Shown here: piece by piece, positions 6,238 to 7,210 of the stretch | Position numbering within the stretch: the stretch's first letter is position 1 | Layout of the letters: every line of letters begins with the position of its first letter | NCBI GenBank assembly: GCA_937923375.1 | Contig: CALAJG010000249.1 | Location: 1-7,210, forward strand | Reading direction: 5' to 3' | Length of the DNA: 7,210 nucleotides | DNA from: an uncultured Leucothrix sp. | Lineage (GTDB): Bacteria; Pseudomonadota; Gammaproteobacteria; Thiotrichales; Thiotrichaceae | Program-made: the position numbers and the translations under genes | Notes under the pieces: generated by a model | What the model saw: only the letters and a program-made list of their open reading frames with translations | What the model was told of the DNA's origin: nothing | Database searches by the model: none

Positions 6238-7210
6238 TTACTTCAAGAAAGAAGTGTCAATAACCACACTGTAGTCGTCTTTAGCTGGGTTATCTTTAGT
6301 AGCAAATGCGTTACCCACTACCTTGATTGCAGCCGCTGCTATGCCATCTTCACCAAAGTACTTTTCTAGCTGATCAGCATTTGATGGGAACGACATGGTC
6401 GCCATCTGCTTTTCAGTTGCTTCAATGTCTTTCAGACCCGAATCCTTCTGGATGATGCCGATCTTGCTCTGATCTTTAGCAAAGTCAGTATTGGCTTTAT
6501 CAGTTACTTCCATGAAGGTCTTGACCATGTCAGGGTTTTCCTGAAGGAACTTCTCTCTGACCGAAACAACGTCAAAACTGATGATCCCTTGCTTCTCCAT
6601 TTCACCCGCTGGCATGAGTTGCTTACCCACTTCTAAAGCACCGGCTAGCGCGTTACCACCGAAAATACAGGCCATATCAACGTTGCCTTCAGCCAGTGAA
6701 ACCACTGCATCAGCTGGTACCTGATCAACAACGGTGATTTTATCAACATCAACGTCTAGTGCACGCATTTGCATACGGAAACTGAAGTCGGCCATGGTTG
6801 CAAGTGGAACCGCAACTTTTTTGCCTTCCAGCTCAGAGGCGTTAGTCATGTCAATGCCTGCACCATTTCTAACTACACATTCGTTGGCAGGATACTGTAC
6901 TGCAAGCCCGACCATTTTGATCGGCGCATTGGCGTTTACACCATTAATGAAAGGCGCTAAGCCTTGACTGAAAGAGATATCGATATCGCCTGCAAGCATC
7001 GCTTCAGTCATCGCAGTACCTGCTTCAAAGTTAGTCCATTTAACCGGTACGCCTAGTGCATCGTCATATGCCTTTTCAACTTTAGCGATCATGTTAGGTG
7101 TTGCCCATTCCAGAAAGTAGGCCACGTTTACTTCATCCGCAGCAGCAAAAACGGGGGAGGCTAATGATGTGCTGAGCGCCGCTGCTGCAGCAATTTTTAT
7201 CAATTTATTC
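6238..7210 (-). CDS. tauA: TauA-like periplasmic substrate-binding protein of an ABC importer (start just outside window)
   Basis: A binding protein of the taurine/sulfonate (TauA/SsuA) family, exported to the periplasm. The stop is TAA at 6238-6240. The first start codon inside the window is TTG at 7201-7203, which gives 321 residues. The frame continues to the edge as Lys and Asn preceded by a codon ending in G, which fits ATG-AAT-AAA-TTG and thus MNKLIKIAAAAAL as the real signal peptide start, two bases missing. Cleavage is expected after VFA or FAA. Numbered from the TTG, the mature part begins VNVAYFLEW (25-33), with the typical GDIDISFSQGLAPF (72-85) and KKVAVPLATMADF (128-140) of this family. 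C109 and C179 could form a disulfide. No ATPase or permease partner is seen here; they would have to lie to the right, upstream. Taurine is the family's usual ligand but is not proven. Confidence 0.85.
   Translation of the reverse strand, partial: NKLIKIAAAAALSTSLASPVFAAADEVNVAYFLEWATPNMIAKVEKAYDDALGVPVKWTNFEAGTAMTEAMLAGDIDISFSQGLAPFINGVNANAPIKMVGLAVQYPANECVVRNGAGIDMTNASELEGKKVAVPLATMADFSFRMQMRALDVDVDKITVVDQVPADAVVSLAEGNVDMACIFGGNALAGALEVGKQLMPAGEMEKQGIISFDVVSVREKFLQENPDMVKTFMEVTDKANTDFAKDQSKIGIIQKDSGLKDIEATEKQMATMSFPSNADQLEKYFGEDGIAAAAIKVVGNAFATKDNPAKDDYSVVIDTSFLK

Noticed and set aside
6734..6967. Open frames on the + strand opposite the TauA-like gene
   Set aside because: Antisense shadows of a well-formed binding protein gene with no start context or domain.

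Overview
The window looks like a piece of chromosome from a gammaproteobacterium, probably marine (Oceanospirillales-like). This rests on protein family resemblance, moderate base composition and the osmolyte-uptake theme; no marker gene is present. It is densely coded and shows no mobile element, tRNA, rRNA or CRISPR array.

Layout: (1) 1-548, + strand, the C-terminal part of a GcvA-type LysR regulator cut by the left edge. (2) 568-1488, - strand, a second complete LysR regulator of the HypT/YjiE type, tail to tail with the first. (3) 1489-1647, a divergent control region with a 21-bp-spaced direct repeat and a candidate extended -10 promoter. (4) 1648-6192, + strand, a four-gene unit: periplasmic binding protein of the OpuAC/ProX class, ProV-type ATPase, ProW-type permease with a large extra N-terminal region, and an alpha/beta hydrolase that starts on the base after the permease stop. 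A 190-nt gap with stem-loops separates the binding protein from the ATPase; the other junctions overlap or abut. (5) 6195-6228, stem-loops between convergent genes, the first with a U-rich tail in the - direction. (6) 6238-7210, - strand, a TauA-like periplasmic binding protein whose likely ATG lies two bases beyond the right edge.

How the genes may work together: the four-gene unit encodes a complete ABC importer for a small quaternary amine (glycine betaine, choline, TMAO or similar), plus a hydrolase that may act on the imported compound or a derivative. The HypT-like regulator, divergent from the importer, is its most likely regulator. The facing TauA-like protein belongs to a separate transcription unit for a taurine-like or other small solute. 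The locus thus looks like an organic nitrogen or sulfur osmolyte uptake region. Substrates cannot be fixed from sequence. The most unusual points are the N-terminal extension of the permease, the hydrolase tied to the importer, and the loss of all three redox methionines in the HypT-like regulator.
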